From Verrucomicrobiales bacterium (GTDB lineage Bacteria; Verrucomicrobiota; Verrucomicrobiia; Limisphaerales; UBA9464): 36,720 bases of DNA. Within the stretch, counting starts at the first letter, position 1. The number at the start of each line of letters is the position of its first letter. The stretch covers positions 1 through 36,720 of the forward strand of contig SYMJ01000117.1 in NCBI GenBank assembly GCA_005805505.1. Direction: 5' to 3'. A program made the position numbers and the translations under genes. The notes beneath the pieces are model-generated. The model ran no database searches and was not told the origin of the DNA. It worked only from the letters and a program-made list of their open reading frames with translations. This document shows, one piece after another, positions 14,856 to 22,285 of the stretch.

Positions 14856-15263
14856 ATGAAAATTGCCTTCCTGGATGACCATCCCCAACTCGCCGAAGCC
14901 ATCGCCGGGGCCGTTGCCTCGGCCATTCCGGGCACTCAGGTGGCTTGTTACAGCCACTGGTCGGAGTTGGAGCCGACCTTGGTGCTTGAGCAGTATGACC
15001 TTCTGTTCTTGGACATGCGACTCGAGGACTGCCTTGGCGCTGAATTAATTAGCCCTATTCAAGAATTGAGTCCCAAGACCCGTATCGTCTTGCTCTCGGC
15101 CTTCGCTCAAAACGATCTCCTTATTAAATGCCTTAACTTAGGCATCGCGGGCTATATATCCAAGACCAGCCCTATCGAAACGCTGCTCAAGGCAGTCACT
15201 ACCGTCGCCGAGGGCGGAACCTTTTTTGATGAGAACATCAATCTCGATCAAGAGTCCCGCTGA
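14856..15263 (+). CDS. Stand-alone receiver protein (NarL-type receiver, no output domain)
   Basis: The 135-aa protein is a complete receiver domain: acidic pair D7-D8, phospho-acceptor D53 (LFLDMRLED), S81 and K103 (YISKTSPIE). The sequence after the fold (AVTTVAEGGTFFDENI) is how NarL-family regulators lead into their LuxR-type HTH. Here the gene stops after QESR and the following 30 nt encode no HTH. It is therefore either a CheY/Spo0F-like single-domain protein or a NarL-type regulator that lost its output domain. It probably takes phosphate from the kinase just upstream. Confidence 0.9.
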   Translation: MKIAFLDDHPQLAEAIAGAVASAIPGTQVACYSHWSELEPTLVLEQYDLLFLDMRLEDCLGAELISPIQELSPKTRIVLLSAFAQNDLLIKCLNLGIAGYISKTSPIETLLKAVTTVAEGGTFFDENINLDQESR

Positions 15264-15293
15264 GTTGAACTGCTATTTAACCCCTTTCCTATT

Positions 15294-16559
15294 ATGAGTG
15301 ACACTTCGACATTTCGAATCCTTCTGATCGCCGAGGACCCTTTGATTGGGTCGATTCTCCGCGACCAACTCCAAAGCCTCTCCCATTCGGTGAGTCTCCA
15401 TGCCTCAGCCGGCGAGGGGCTGGCCGACGCGCAGCAGCAGAGTTTCCCGTTGGTGATCGTCGATGACCAGATCGCCGGAAACGACAGTACGAAATTGCTC
15501 CAGGAATTGGCTAAAGCGCGGCCTGGGATGAACCGTATCCTGCTCACTTCTGGACGCGACATGAACGGCGTGATGGAGGCTCGGCGGTCGGGACTGATTT
15601 TCCGTTATCTGACCAAGCCGTGGATGCGAGACGAGGTTGCCATGGCGGTGGACAATGCCTTGGCAAGTTCGGCCCAGCGGTCCGAGATCGACGCCCTGCG
15701 CGCTCGGAATTTGGTGCTCAATCAGCAATTGAGTGATGCCGTGAGAGGCGGAGGCACACCGGACGGGGGAGGGACCGCATCGCTACCCGGCGAGCCGGCG
15801 TCTGGACCGGTGACGGGAGGAGCTTCCGTGGACATGGCCATCGAGATGTCCATCCAGATGCTGAGCGTGTTTCATCCTAATTTGGGCAACGCCAGCCTTC
15901 GGGCAGTCGCTATTTGCCGGACCATTGGTGAATTGATGGAGCTTCCGCCCACCGAATTGCCCCGCCTGCTGTGGGCGGCCGCCTTGTTCGATATCGGCAT
16001 GCTCAGCGTGGATCGCAGCATTGTGCGACGCTGGTTGCGGGACACGGCCAAATGCACCGACGAGGAGTTGGCGATGATTCGCCACCACCCAGAGATCGCC
16101 GAGGGGGTCCTCAAGAGTTTTCCCGCGTTGGCGGGCGCAGCGGAGATTGTCCGTCATCATCACGAGGCCTTCGACGGCACGGGATATCCCGATGGGCTTA
16201 AAGGAGAGACCATTCCCCAGTTGGCTCGGGTCCTCGCCCCGGTGATTCACTTCTGCCATCGCAACGGATCGACGACCCAAATTCTCAACGAGTTGGAGGG
16301 TCTGTCGGACAAGCAATTTGATCCCATGGCGGTTCGGCTCTTGGCCAAGGCGTTACCAATGACTCAGATCCCGCGGGGTGAGCGGGAGTTGCTCTTGATT
16401 GAACTGAAGGCCGGTATGGTTCTAGGGCGTGATTTGTTCAACGCCGGCGGACATTTGCTGTTGCCCAAGGGTCGTGAACTCAAGGATTCGGACATCAACC
16501 GGATCATTTCCATTAACCGCGTCACGCCGCTCACTCCGTTTGTGTTGGTGTACTGCTGA
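15294..16559 (+). CDS. Receiver + degenerate HD-GYP domain response regulator
   Basis: HD-GYP proteins hydrolyse cyclic di-GMP with a metal pair. The 421-aa protein has an intact receiver at 1-120 (E14-D15, D57 in LVIVDDQIAG, K108 in LTKPW). A linker follows, then an HD-GYP fold (about 180-370) with HHPEIAEG (264-271), HHHE (288-291) and GTGYPDGLKGE (295-305). The first His of the HD motif is Phe (F232 in ALFDIGML), and the later VADxFDAL segment is replaced by APVIHFCHRNG. Two metal-ligand positions are therefore lost and catalysis is doubtful. The C-terminus (LKAGMVLGRDLFNAGGHLLL) is the small domain common after REC-HD-GYP. It ends the signalling set begun at 11475. Confidence 0.88.
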   Translation: MSDTSTFRILLIAEDPLIGSILRDQLQSLSHSVSLHASAGEGLADAQQQSFPLVIVDDQIAGNDSTKLLQELAKARPGMNRILLTSGRDMNGVMEARRSGLIFRYLTKPWMRDEVAMAVDNALASSAQRSEIDALRARNLVLNQQLSDAVRGGGTPDGGGTASLPGEPASGPVTGGASVDMAIEMSIQMLSVFHPNLGNASLRAVAICRTIGELMELPPTELPRLLWAAALFDIGMLSVDRSIVRRWLRDTAKCTDEELAMIRHHPEIAEGVLKSFPALAGAAEIVRHHHEAFDGTGYPDGLKGETIPQLARVLAPVIHFCHRNGSTTQILNELEGLSDKQFDPMAVRLLAKALPMTQIPRGERELLLIELKAGMVLGRDLFNAGGHLLLPKGRELKDSDINRIISINRVTPLTPFVLVYC

Positions 16560-16761
16560 CCAGGAACAACTCCGTTGGCGGATGGATCCTCGTTCACAAG
16601 AGCATTGTTGTTGGTTCATTGCGGGTTTCAGCACGGACCACTCCTCGGTTTCGCATTCGTGTACGAAGGAACCGGCACCTCCATTCCCTTCCGCTCGACT
16701 GGATTATTCGATGGAGCGGGAACCGTTTACGTGGGCGCTTGATTTAAGTCTGAGGTGAATC

Positions 16762-16796
16762 CTCCGATAGGATCGGCATATGCGATCCTATCGGAG
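16762..16796 (+). promoter_or_regulatory. Perfect 14-bp hairpin enclosing the start codon of the giant exported protein
   Basis: The arms 16762-16775 and 16783-16796 (left arm CTCCGATAGGATCG) are perfectly complementary, with the 7-nt loop GCATATG holding the ATG of the gene at 16780. The likely ribosome site AGGA (16769-16772, 7 nt before ATG) is inside the left arm. A competing 10-bp pairing exists between 16758-16767 (AATCCTCCGA) and 16806-16815 (TCGGAGGATT), which would break the outer part of the stem. This looks like translation control, or a DNA operator palindrome. Confidence 0.55.
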
Positions 16797-19700
16797 TGAA
16801 TCAGTTCGGAGGATTGGGCTGTTTGTCTGCCTGATGCTGGGGGCCTTCGCAATGGAGGCCCAAACTCGCAACCGGTCCTTGGTGGCTTGGGGTGAGAACC
16901 TGCTGGGGCTCAATCGCCCTCCCGAACTGCCAGCAGGGATCGTGGCCAGCGATGTCGAGGCGGTGACGGCCGGGGAGTTGGTCAGTGGATTGACGCTCCG
17001 CTCCGGGATTCTGGTGGATGGTACTAATTATGTCGGGAGCCGCCTGATTTTGAGAGGGCCCACATTGCTGACTGGAAATAGCAATGGGATCATTAGTTAC
17101 GGTGCGGGAGCCCTCGACCACACCGACCAGACTTCTTGGAATACGGCCCTGCTGGATGCCTCCGGTCGTATCGGCGTGAACCGGGTTGGCTTCGGGCATC
17201 TTTTCGGAGCGGTTCTCCGCAAGCCAACCAATGCGCCTTCCCCAGTGGCTTCGGGGCGATTCAAGGATCAGTTCCCTGGCGATCTGGCGTTTTTTGGCGA
17301 CCGGATCACCGCCGATCTGCCGGCCACCGATACCGATGCGTCCGGTGGATTTGTCTCGGTGGTGGTCGGTCCCACCCATGTGGTGGCGTTGCGGGCGGAC
17401 GGATCGGTCTCGGCATTTGGTGGGGAAAATCTTTTCGGGGAACGATTAATCCCATCGGGAGTGGCTGGGGCCGTGGAGGTGGCGGCGGGAGAGTTTTTCA
17501 GCGCAGCGCTCCTGGCCACGGGGCAAGTCATTGTCTGGGGATCGGACGCCACGGGAGTCGTCAACGTGCCGGCTTCCGTGAGCAACGTGGTGTCGCTGCG
17601 TGCGGGTGCCTTGCACCTCGTGGCCCTGCGTGCAGACGGAACGGTGGTGGCCTGGGGCAATTCGGCGGACGGCCGCACCACGGTTCCCGTCGGTCTCAAC
17701 CGCGTGACCCGGATTGCTGCGGGTCGGGCCCACTCATTGGCCCTGCGTGACGACGGAACGGTGGTGGCTTGGGGCTACAATGGGTCGGGGCAGACTTCAG
17801 TTCCTGTCGGCTTGGCCAATGTCGTGGATATCGCGGCCGGTGGGCAACACAACCTGGTGCTTGTTTCTCGTGAGAAACCGCTTTTGGAGCCGTTGGTCTT
17901 TCAGGAAAACTCAATCGAGGGTGGGCGTGATTTCAATCCGAACAGCGACTACACCGATCGAGGTCGCACCCTCAGTGTGCGGGCGAGTCTTCAGAATGGA
18001 GCGCCTCCGGTGCAGTTTCGCTGGCGCCGCAATGGATCCCTAATCCCCGGAGCGACCAATTCTCAACTGACAGTCGTGGTGCCCAATTCGGAACCTGGGG
18101 CGTTTCGGATCGACCTTGAGGTGGTCAATGCATTTGGAAGTGATCTGAAGTCTGCCACGGTGCGGTTGGCGGACATCCCGGCTGAGGTGGTGGTCGAGCC
18201 AGTGGCTTGGACGGCGGGAGTCCCGCCCGGGGTCACGACACTGGGCCAGTCTGCGGCGGGAGTCTTCCTGGGGGTTGATAACGCCGGGAGCCTGCTCGCC
18301 TTTCGCGTGCGGGCGAAGGGCGATCCGATTCCTCGGGTGATGGTGTACAATGCTCTGAGCGGCGAGGCGGTGCTTTCGGTGGCGATCCCCATCACCAATG
18401 CCTCGGCGACCATCCAGGGATCTGCGGTCGCCGTGAGTTCCCGACCGCTGACAGTGTCCCAGAGCGGGGGATACCTGGTGGTGCTGTCCAACTCCTTGGG
18501 AAAATCCATCACCAACCGTGTTGCCTTGGAAATTTATCCAGAACTGCAGGCACCCACCGTCTCCTCCGCCATTTCTGAAAATGCAGCGGTTCCTGTGTAC
18601 TTAGGGCCGGTCCCAACTGGTTCCACCAATGTCGTGCTGTCGGTAATTTCCAGCCACGGGCCTGGTGTGGTTTACAACTGGCTGAAGAACGGGGCGGAGA
18701 TAGCTCGTGCTACCAACTCGACGTTGAGCCTCACCAATTTCAGTTTTCCCCAGATTGGAACTTACTCGGTTCGGTTGAGAAACCCTCTGACGGGCTCCAG
18801 CCTTTCTGACGATCGCACCAAGGGCACCAGCCTGTCTACGGGCTTCACTCCGGTACTCCCTATTACAGTCGCGCTTTCCCGGACCAATCTGGCCGGACCG
18901 ACAGGTTCCTCTGCATCGATGGACATTCAACTTACAGGGGCCCTGCATGGGCGAGTCCAGTTGCAGCGGTGGGACGCTGTGTTGGGATGGACGGATGCTA
19001 GCGCCTCATTCCCGGTGGTAGTTCCTGCGTTGCCCGCAGCGTGGAGTATCGGTGGGACCTACGAACTAGACGTTTCCAGTGGCGGCGGGCGGGCTTCCTT
19101 CTCGGTGGGGACAGCAAGTCTGAGTTCAGCACTCAGTGGGAGCTACCGGATTCGGGTCGTTCAGTTGGCCTCCGCCGGCGGCACGGAGCTCACGGGTACC
19201 GAGCAAGTGTCCTTGTTCCAGGTCTCGGTAACATCGGTTGCCGAAATCTCTTTTCCGGGCACAGAGCCCACGCCCGTGGAGGGTGGTGGCACCTGGGTTT
19301 CGGGACTATCGGCCGGAGTGGACATGACGCTCGCCGCCGCCGCCTATTCTACGGTGGATCTCTCCGCGTACCTCACCGTGGCGGGGTTCCCTGCTCCAGT
19401 CTTCCGCTGGGAGCGTCAGAGCGAGCCCGCTTCCGGTTCGGTGCCCGCGAAGTACCAAAGCATCTCGGTGGCCACCAATTCACCGCGGCTCCTGGTGAGT
19501 GCCCTAGCCACCAACGCAGGAATCTATCGGGTCATCGCCACCAATTCTGTCGGTGGAGTGGGCGGTGTTTCCAAGACGATCCAGCTCCGAGTGGATCGTG
19601 TGCTGCGCATGACGGCTGAAACCCTGGCCGCGCCGGGTGGGGCTGTTGAGATTCCTATTTCATTGTTGGGATTCGGGGACGAATCGGCGGTGTCGTTCAC

Positions 19701-21141
19701 TTTGGAGGCCCAGACTCCCTATCTTTTGACGGATAACTCGACCGTTACTCTGACGTTGGATCCATTGATCTCTCCCATCGCTTCAATGAGTTATCGGCAG
19801 GCCGGATCCGTGGTGACAGCGCCGGCTAACGGAGGCGGAGGCAGTAATCGGTTTAAGCTCCAGGTACTGATCTCCCGGAATGATCCCACGGTGGGCTTTC
19901 CACGAGGCACCAATGCGATTGCGCGCCTTGCATTTCAAGCCCAGACGTTTTCATCCATCGATATCGTCCGAAATCTGGGTACTTCGGGCGTGGTGATGGT
20001 GCCGCCGCTGGAGGTGCCCGTGCGTATCCTTAAGGATTCGCAGTTGGTTACGGCCGACAAGGATCTCTCGTTCCGGGTCGCCTTCACCAATGCCACTCTT
20101 GCTTCAATGGTTTCGGAGGGAGGGCTGGTGGCAGTGCTGGCCGACTCCATGGAGGGGGATGTAAATGGCACCGGCTCGGTAGATGTTCTCGACATCACAG
20201 CGATCGCCGCTGTGTTGGCTTCTTCGGTGGCAGACACGAATTTGGTGGTTCGACGCCGTATGGATTGTGCTCCCAAGGCCAGCTCCGGGGATTGGTTGAT
20301 CAACTTGGCCGACCTCGTTCAGGTGGCCCGTTTTGTGGCGAAACTAGATCCGCTTCAGCCAGCGGAAGACCCGATGACCGGCGGGCCGGGTTATTCGCTC
20401 AACCGCAGCCAGCAACCCAGCCTTTCCAAATCGTTAACACGGCCGACACGGTCCGAAGCCCTCCGATCCATTGGGTTTGGCTGGAGTGACTTGGTGACAG
20501 GTCAGGAAGCGTGGGTGCCCGTAATACTCGACGGGGTCGGCAATGAAAACGCCTTCGCCTTCAATGTTGAATTCGACGCCCAGGCTCTCGAGTTCACAGG
20601 TCTCAAGACGCCGACCGGAACCTCATACATCGAGAACCGATCGAGCGCCGCGCTAGGACGCATCGGGGCGGTGTTATGGAAACCCGCCGGTCAGTCGGCT
20701 CCGGTGGGTCTATCGACCCTCGTTGAAGTGGGATTCCGCGTCCGGGCTCCCGGCGGAACCACGGAATTGCGATTCGGGGCGAAGCCCGTCGATTCGCTCA
20801 TTGCCACGGTCGATGCCCAGCCCGTTCAGCGAGTTGAGTACACGTCGAGTCAATGGAGCATTGGACAGCGCCGTCGAGTGCTCGGCGGTCGGGTGGTGGG
20901 TCAGACGCTGTCCGGTTCGGAGTGGCGCATCGAGCTGCAGGCTTTGGATTCCGGCGGTCAGGCGGTGTCCGCTCGTGATCGTCGGCTGCGCGTGCGGACC
21001 TCAGATCGATTGGAGTCTCCCTCGGCTCAGTGGCTGGACTCAGGCCTGAAGACCGAGGTGACCCCCGCCGGGACTGTTCGGATCCCGATATCTCTGGATC
21101 CGGCTCGCGCCACGGGGTTTTTCCGCCTGGTTGAAGAGTGA
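16780..21141 (+). CDS. Giant exported RCC1 / Ig-like / cohesin-dockerin-like protein
   Basis: The 1453-aa protein has a signal peptide (RRIGLFVCLMLGAFAMEA). An RCC1-like propeller region follows (about 40-365; repeats such as LHLVALRADGTVVAWGNSAD and HSLALRDDGTVVAWGYNGSG). Ig-like domains lie near 400-465, 625-680 and 865-935 (FRWRRNGSLIPGATNSQL; YNWLKNGAEIARATNSTL). A cohesin-like beta region spans about 945-1075 and a dockerin-like pair of EF-hand-type repeats about 1127-1190 (DVNGTGSVDVLDITAIAAVL; INLADLVQVARFVAKL). A second cohesin-like region spans about 1245-1350. The end, ARATGFFRLVEE, resembles a tail common on verrucomicrobial exported proteins. It is probably a surface or secreted adhesion or polysaccharide-contact protein. 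No catalytic domain was seen. Confidence 0.85.
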   Translation: MRSYRSESVRRIGLFVCLMLGAFAMEAQTRNRSLVAWGENLLGLNRPPELPAGIVASDVEAVTAGELVSGLTLRSGILVDGTNYVGSRLILRGPTLLTGNSNGIISYGAGALDHTDQTSWNTALLDASGRIGVNRVGFGHLFGAVLRKPTNAPSPVASGRFKDQFPGDLAFFGDRITADLPATDTDASGGFVSVVVGPTHVVALRADGSVSAFGGENLFGERLIPSGVAGAVEVAAGEFFSAALLATGQVIVWGSDATGVVNVPASVSNVVSLRAGALHLVALRADGTVVAWGNSADGRTTVPVGLNRVTRIAAGRAHSLALRDDGTVVAWGYNGSGQTSVPVGLANVVDIAAGGQHNLVLVSREKPLLEPLVFQENSIEGGRDFNPNSDYTDRGRTLSVRASLQNGAPPVQFRWRRNGSLIPGATNSQLTVVVPNSEPGAFRIDLEVVNAFGSDLKSATVRLADIPAEVVVEPVAWTAGVPPGVTTLGQSAAGVFLGVDNAGSLLAFRVRAKGDPIPRVMVYNALSGEAVLSVAIPITNASATIQGSAVAVSSRPLTVSQSGGYLVVLSNSLGKSITNRVALEIYPELQAPTVSSAISENAAVPVYLGPVPTGSTNVVLSVISSHGPGVVYNWLKNGAEIARATNSTLSLTNFSFPQIGTYSVRLRNPLTGSSLSDDRTKGTSLSTGFTPVLPITVALSRTNLAGPTGSSASMDIQLTGALHGRVQLQRWDAVLGWTDASASFPVVVPALPAAWSIGGTYELDVSSGGGRASFSVGTASLSSALSGSYRIRVVQLASAGGTELTGTEQVSLFQVSVTSVAEISFPGTEPTPVEGGGTWVSGLSAGVDMTLAAAAYSTVDLSAYLTVAGFPAPVFRWERQSEPASGSVPAKYQSISVATNSPRLLVSALATNAGIYRVIATNSVGGVGGVSKTIQLRVDRVLRMTAETLAAPGGAVEIPISLLGFGDESAVSFTLEAQTPYLLTDNSTVTLTLDPLISPIASMSYRQAGSVVTAPANGGGGSNRFKLQVLISRNDPTVGFPRGTNAIARLAFQAQTFSSIDIVRNLGTSGVVMVPPLEVPVRILKDSQLVTADKDLSFRVAFTNATLASMVSEGGLVAVLADSMEGDVNGTGSVDVLDITAIAAVLASSVADTNLVVRRRMDCAPKASSGDWLINLADLVQVARFVAKLDPLQPAEDPMTGGPGYSLNRSQQPSLSKSLTRPTRSEALRSIGFGWSDLVTGQEAWVPVILDGVGNENAFAFNVEFDAQALEFTGLKTPTGTSYIENRSSAALGRIGAVLWKPAGQSAPVGLSTLVEVGFRVRAPGGTTELRFGAKPVDSLIATVDAQPVQRVEYTSSQWSIGQRRRVLGGRVVGQTLSGSEWRIELQALDSGGQAVSARDRRLRVRTSDRLESPSAQWLDSGLKTEVTPAGTVRIPISLDPARATGFFRLVEE

Positions 21142-21172
21142 GGCTGGGGTACCGAGTGAGCGTGAGCCCTTC

Positions 21173-21197
21173 GCCTGCAGTAGGGTTCTGTGCAGGC
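21173..21197 (+). terminator. Possible weak terminator after the giant exported protein gene
   Basis: A perfect 7-bp stem (GCCTGCA / TGCAGGC) with an 11-nt loop lies 31 nt after the stop at 21141 and is followed by TTTGG. The T-run is too short for a strong intrinsic terminator, so the call is tentative. Confidence 0.3.
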
Positions 21198-21296
21198 TTT
21201 GGAATTAAGAGCGTTATTGGCTGAGAGGGGCAGGGCCAACAGATTCACGAACGTGACTTGCTGGGGGGGCACCCCGCAGGGCAGGTTTGTGACATC

Positions 21297-22061
21297 ATGA
21301 CGAGAGCGTTGCCGCGTTTCTGGGGCTGGAGCCAACTCCAACGCCCTCTGGCCTGCTGGGTCCTTCTGGGTTTTCTGGGAAACCTCGGACTGTTGGGTGA
21401 GAGTCAGCAACAGCGGCTCAGTCGAGTCTACGAACAGGCTCGCAGTGAGTATTTGAAGTCACCCGGTCGTCCGGCTTTGGCGTGGCCTTTGGCTCGGGCC
21501 TGTTTCGATCGGGCTGAGGGACTCACATCACGGCCGGTTCGCAGTGCCTTGGCCAAGGAGGGGGGCGAAGCCTGTCGCCTGGCTTTGAAGGAATCCCCGG
21601 TAGACGCGGCCTGCCACTACTATCTGGGTCTGAACTTGGGAATCCTCGCCCAGACACAACCGCTTCGAGCTCTGGGATTGGTCCGGGAGATGGAAACCCA
21701 GTGGCAGGCTTGTCAGCTTTTGGATCCCGGTTTCGACCACGCCGGTGCGGACCGTTCTCTGGGAATGCTGTATGCGGAGTGTCCCCCAGCACCGCTGGGT
21801 GTTGGGAGTCGCAGCAAGGCTCGGTTCCATTTGGCCCGGGCCGTCCAGTTGGCTCCGGACCATCCGGAAAATCGCATTCTGTGGATTGAATTTCTCGCCC
21901 AACGCCATGAGAAAGCCGCCGCGGTCGAAGAGTTCAAGAGCCTCCAAGGAATCTTGCCTGAGGCTCGGATTCGTCTCAGTGGTGATGATTGGAAAGCGGC
22001 CTGGAAAACTTGGGAGGCCCGCATGGAAACCCTCGAGGCGCGTTTGGGGGTTCACCTGTGA
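21297..22061 (+). CDS. Exported TPR-like hypothetical protein
   Basis: The 254-aa protein starts at ATG 21297 (upstream TTG 21258 is less likely). It has a signal-like hydrophobic segment (RPLACWVLLGFLGNLGLLG). The rest is helical with TPR-like spacing: AWPLARACFDRAEGLTSRPV, CRLALKESPVDAACHYYLGL, NLGILAQTQPLRALGLVREM, FHLARAVQLAPDHPENRILW. The layout resembles TatT-like or other solute-binding TPR proteins, but no specific family is claimed. It sits between the giant exported protein and the phosphoesterase gene, all on the same strand. Confidence 0.65.
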   Translation: MTRALPRFWGWSQLQRPLACWVLLGFLGNLGLLGESQQQRLSRVYEQARSEYLKSPGRPALAWPLARACFDRAEGLTSRPVRSALAKEGGEACRLALKESPVDAACHYYLGLNLGILAQTQPLRALGLVREMETQWQACQLLDPGFDHAGADRSLGMLYAECPPAPLGVGSRSKARFHLARAVQLAPDHPENRILWIEFLAQRHEKAAAVEEFKSLQGILPEARIRLSGDDWKAAWKTWEARMETLEARLGVHL

Positions 22062-22133
22062 GTTTCATTGCGAATTCTGTTAGCTGGGATTGGATTATGA
22101 AGAAAAACTTTACCCGCCGATTCGCCCAGCAGG

Positions 22134-22154
22134 ATTTTGCAATCGTTGCAAAAT
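22134..22154. promoter_or_regulatory. Perfect palindrome upstream of the phosphoesterase gene
   Basis: ATTTTGCAA-TCG-TTGCAAAAT has perfect 9-bp arms and extends to 11 bp if read as RNA with one G-U pair. It lies about 130 nt upstream of the chosen ATG at 22286 and about 75 nt after the previous stop. It could be an operator for a dimeric regulator or a transcript hairpin. No T-run follows. Confidence 0.4.
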
Positions 22155-22285
22155 TCCCATCGGCCCACTTAGCTCAGGTAACTCTGTGGAATCGGTGGCT
22201 CTGGATGCGCCTTCTTCCGCAAGGGCTTCGTTGTTCGCTCGTTATGGGCCTCCAACCAGCTCGATCTTCGCTCACGCCTCGTCTT

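Noticed and set aside
21989-22285. Upstream extension of the phosphoesterase frame
   Set aside because: It overlaps the previous gene and would bury the signal peptide about 100 residues inside the protein; ATG 22286 places it at the N-terminus.
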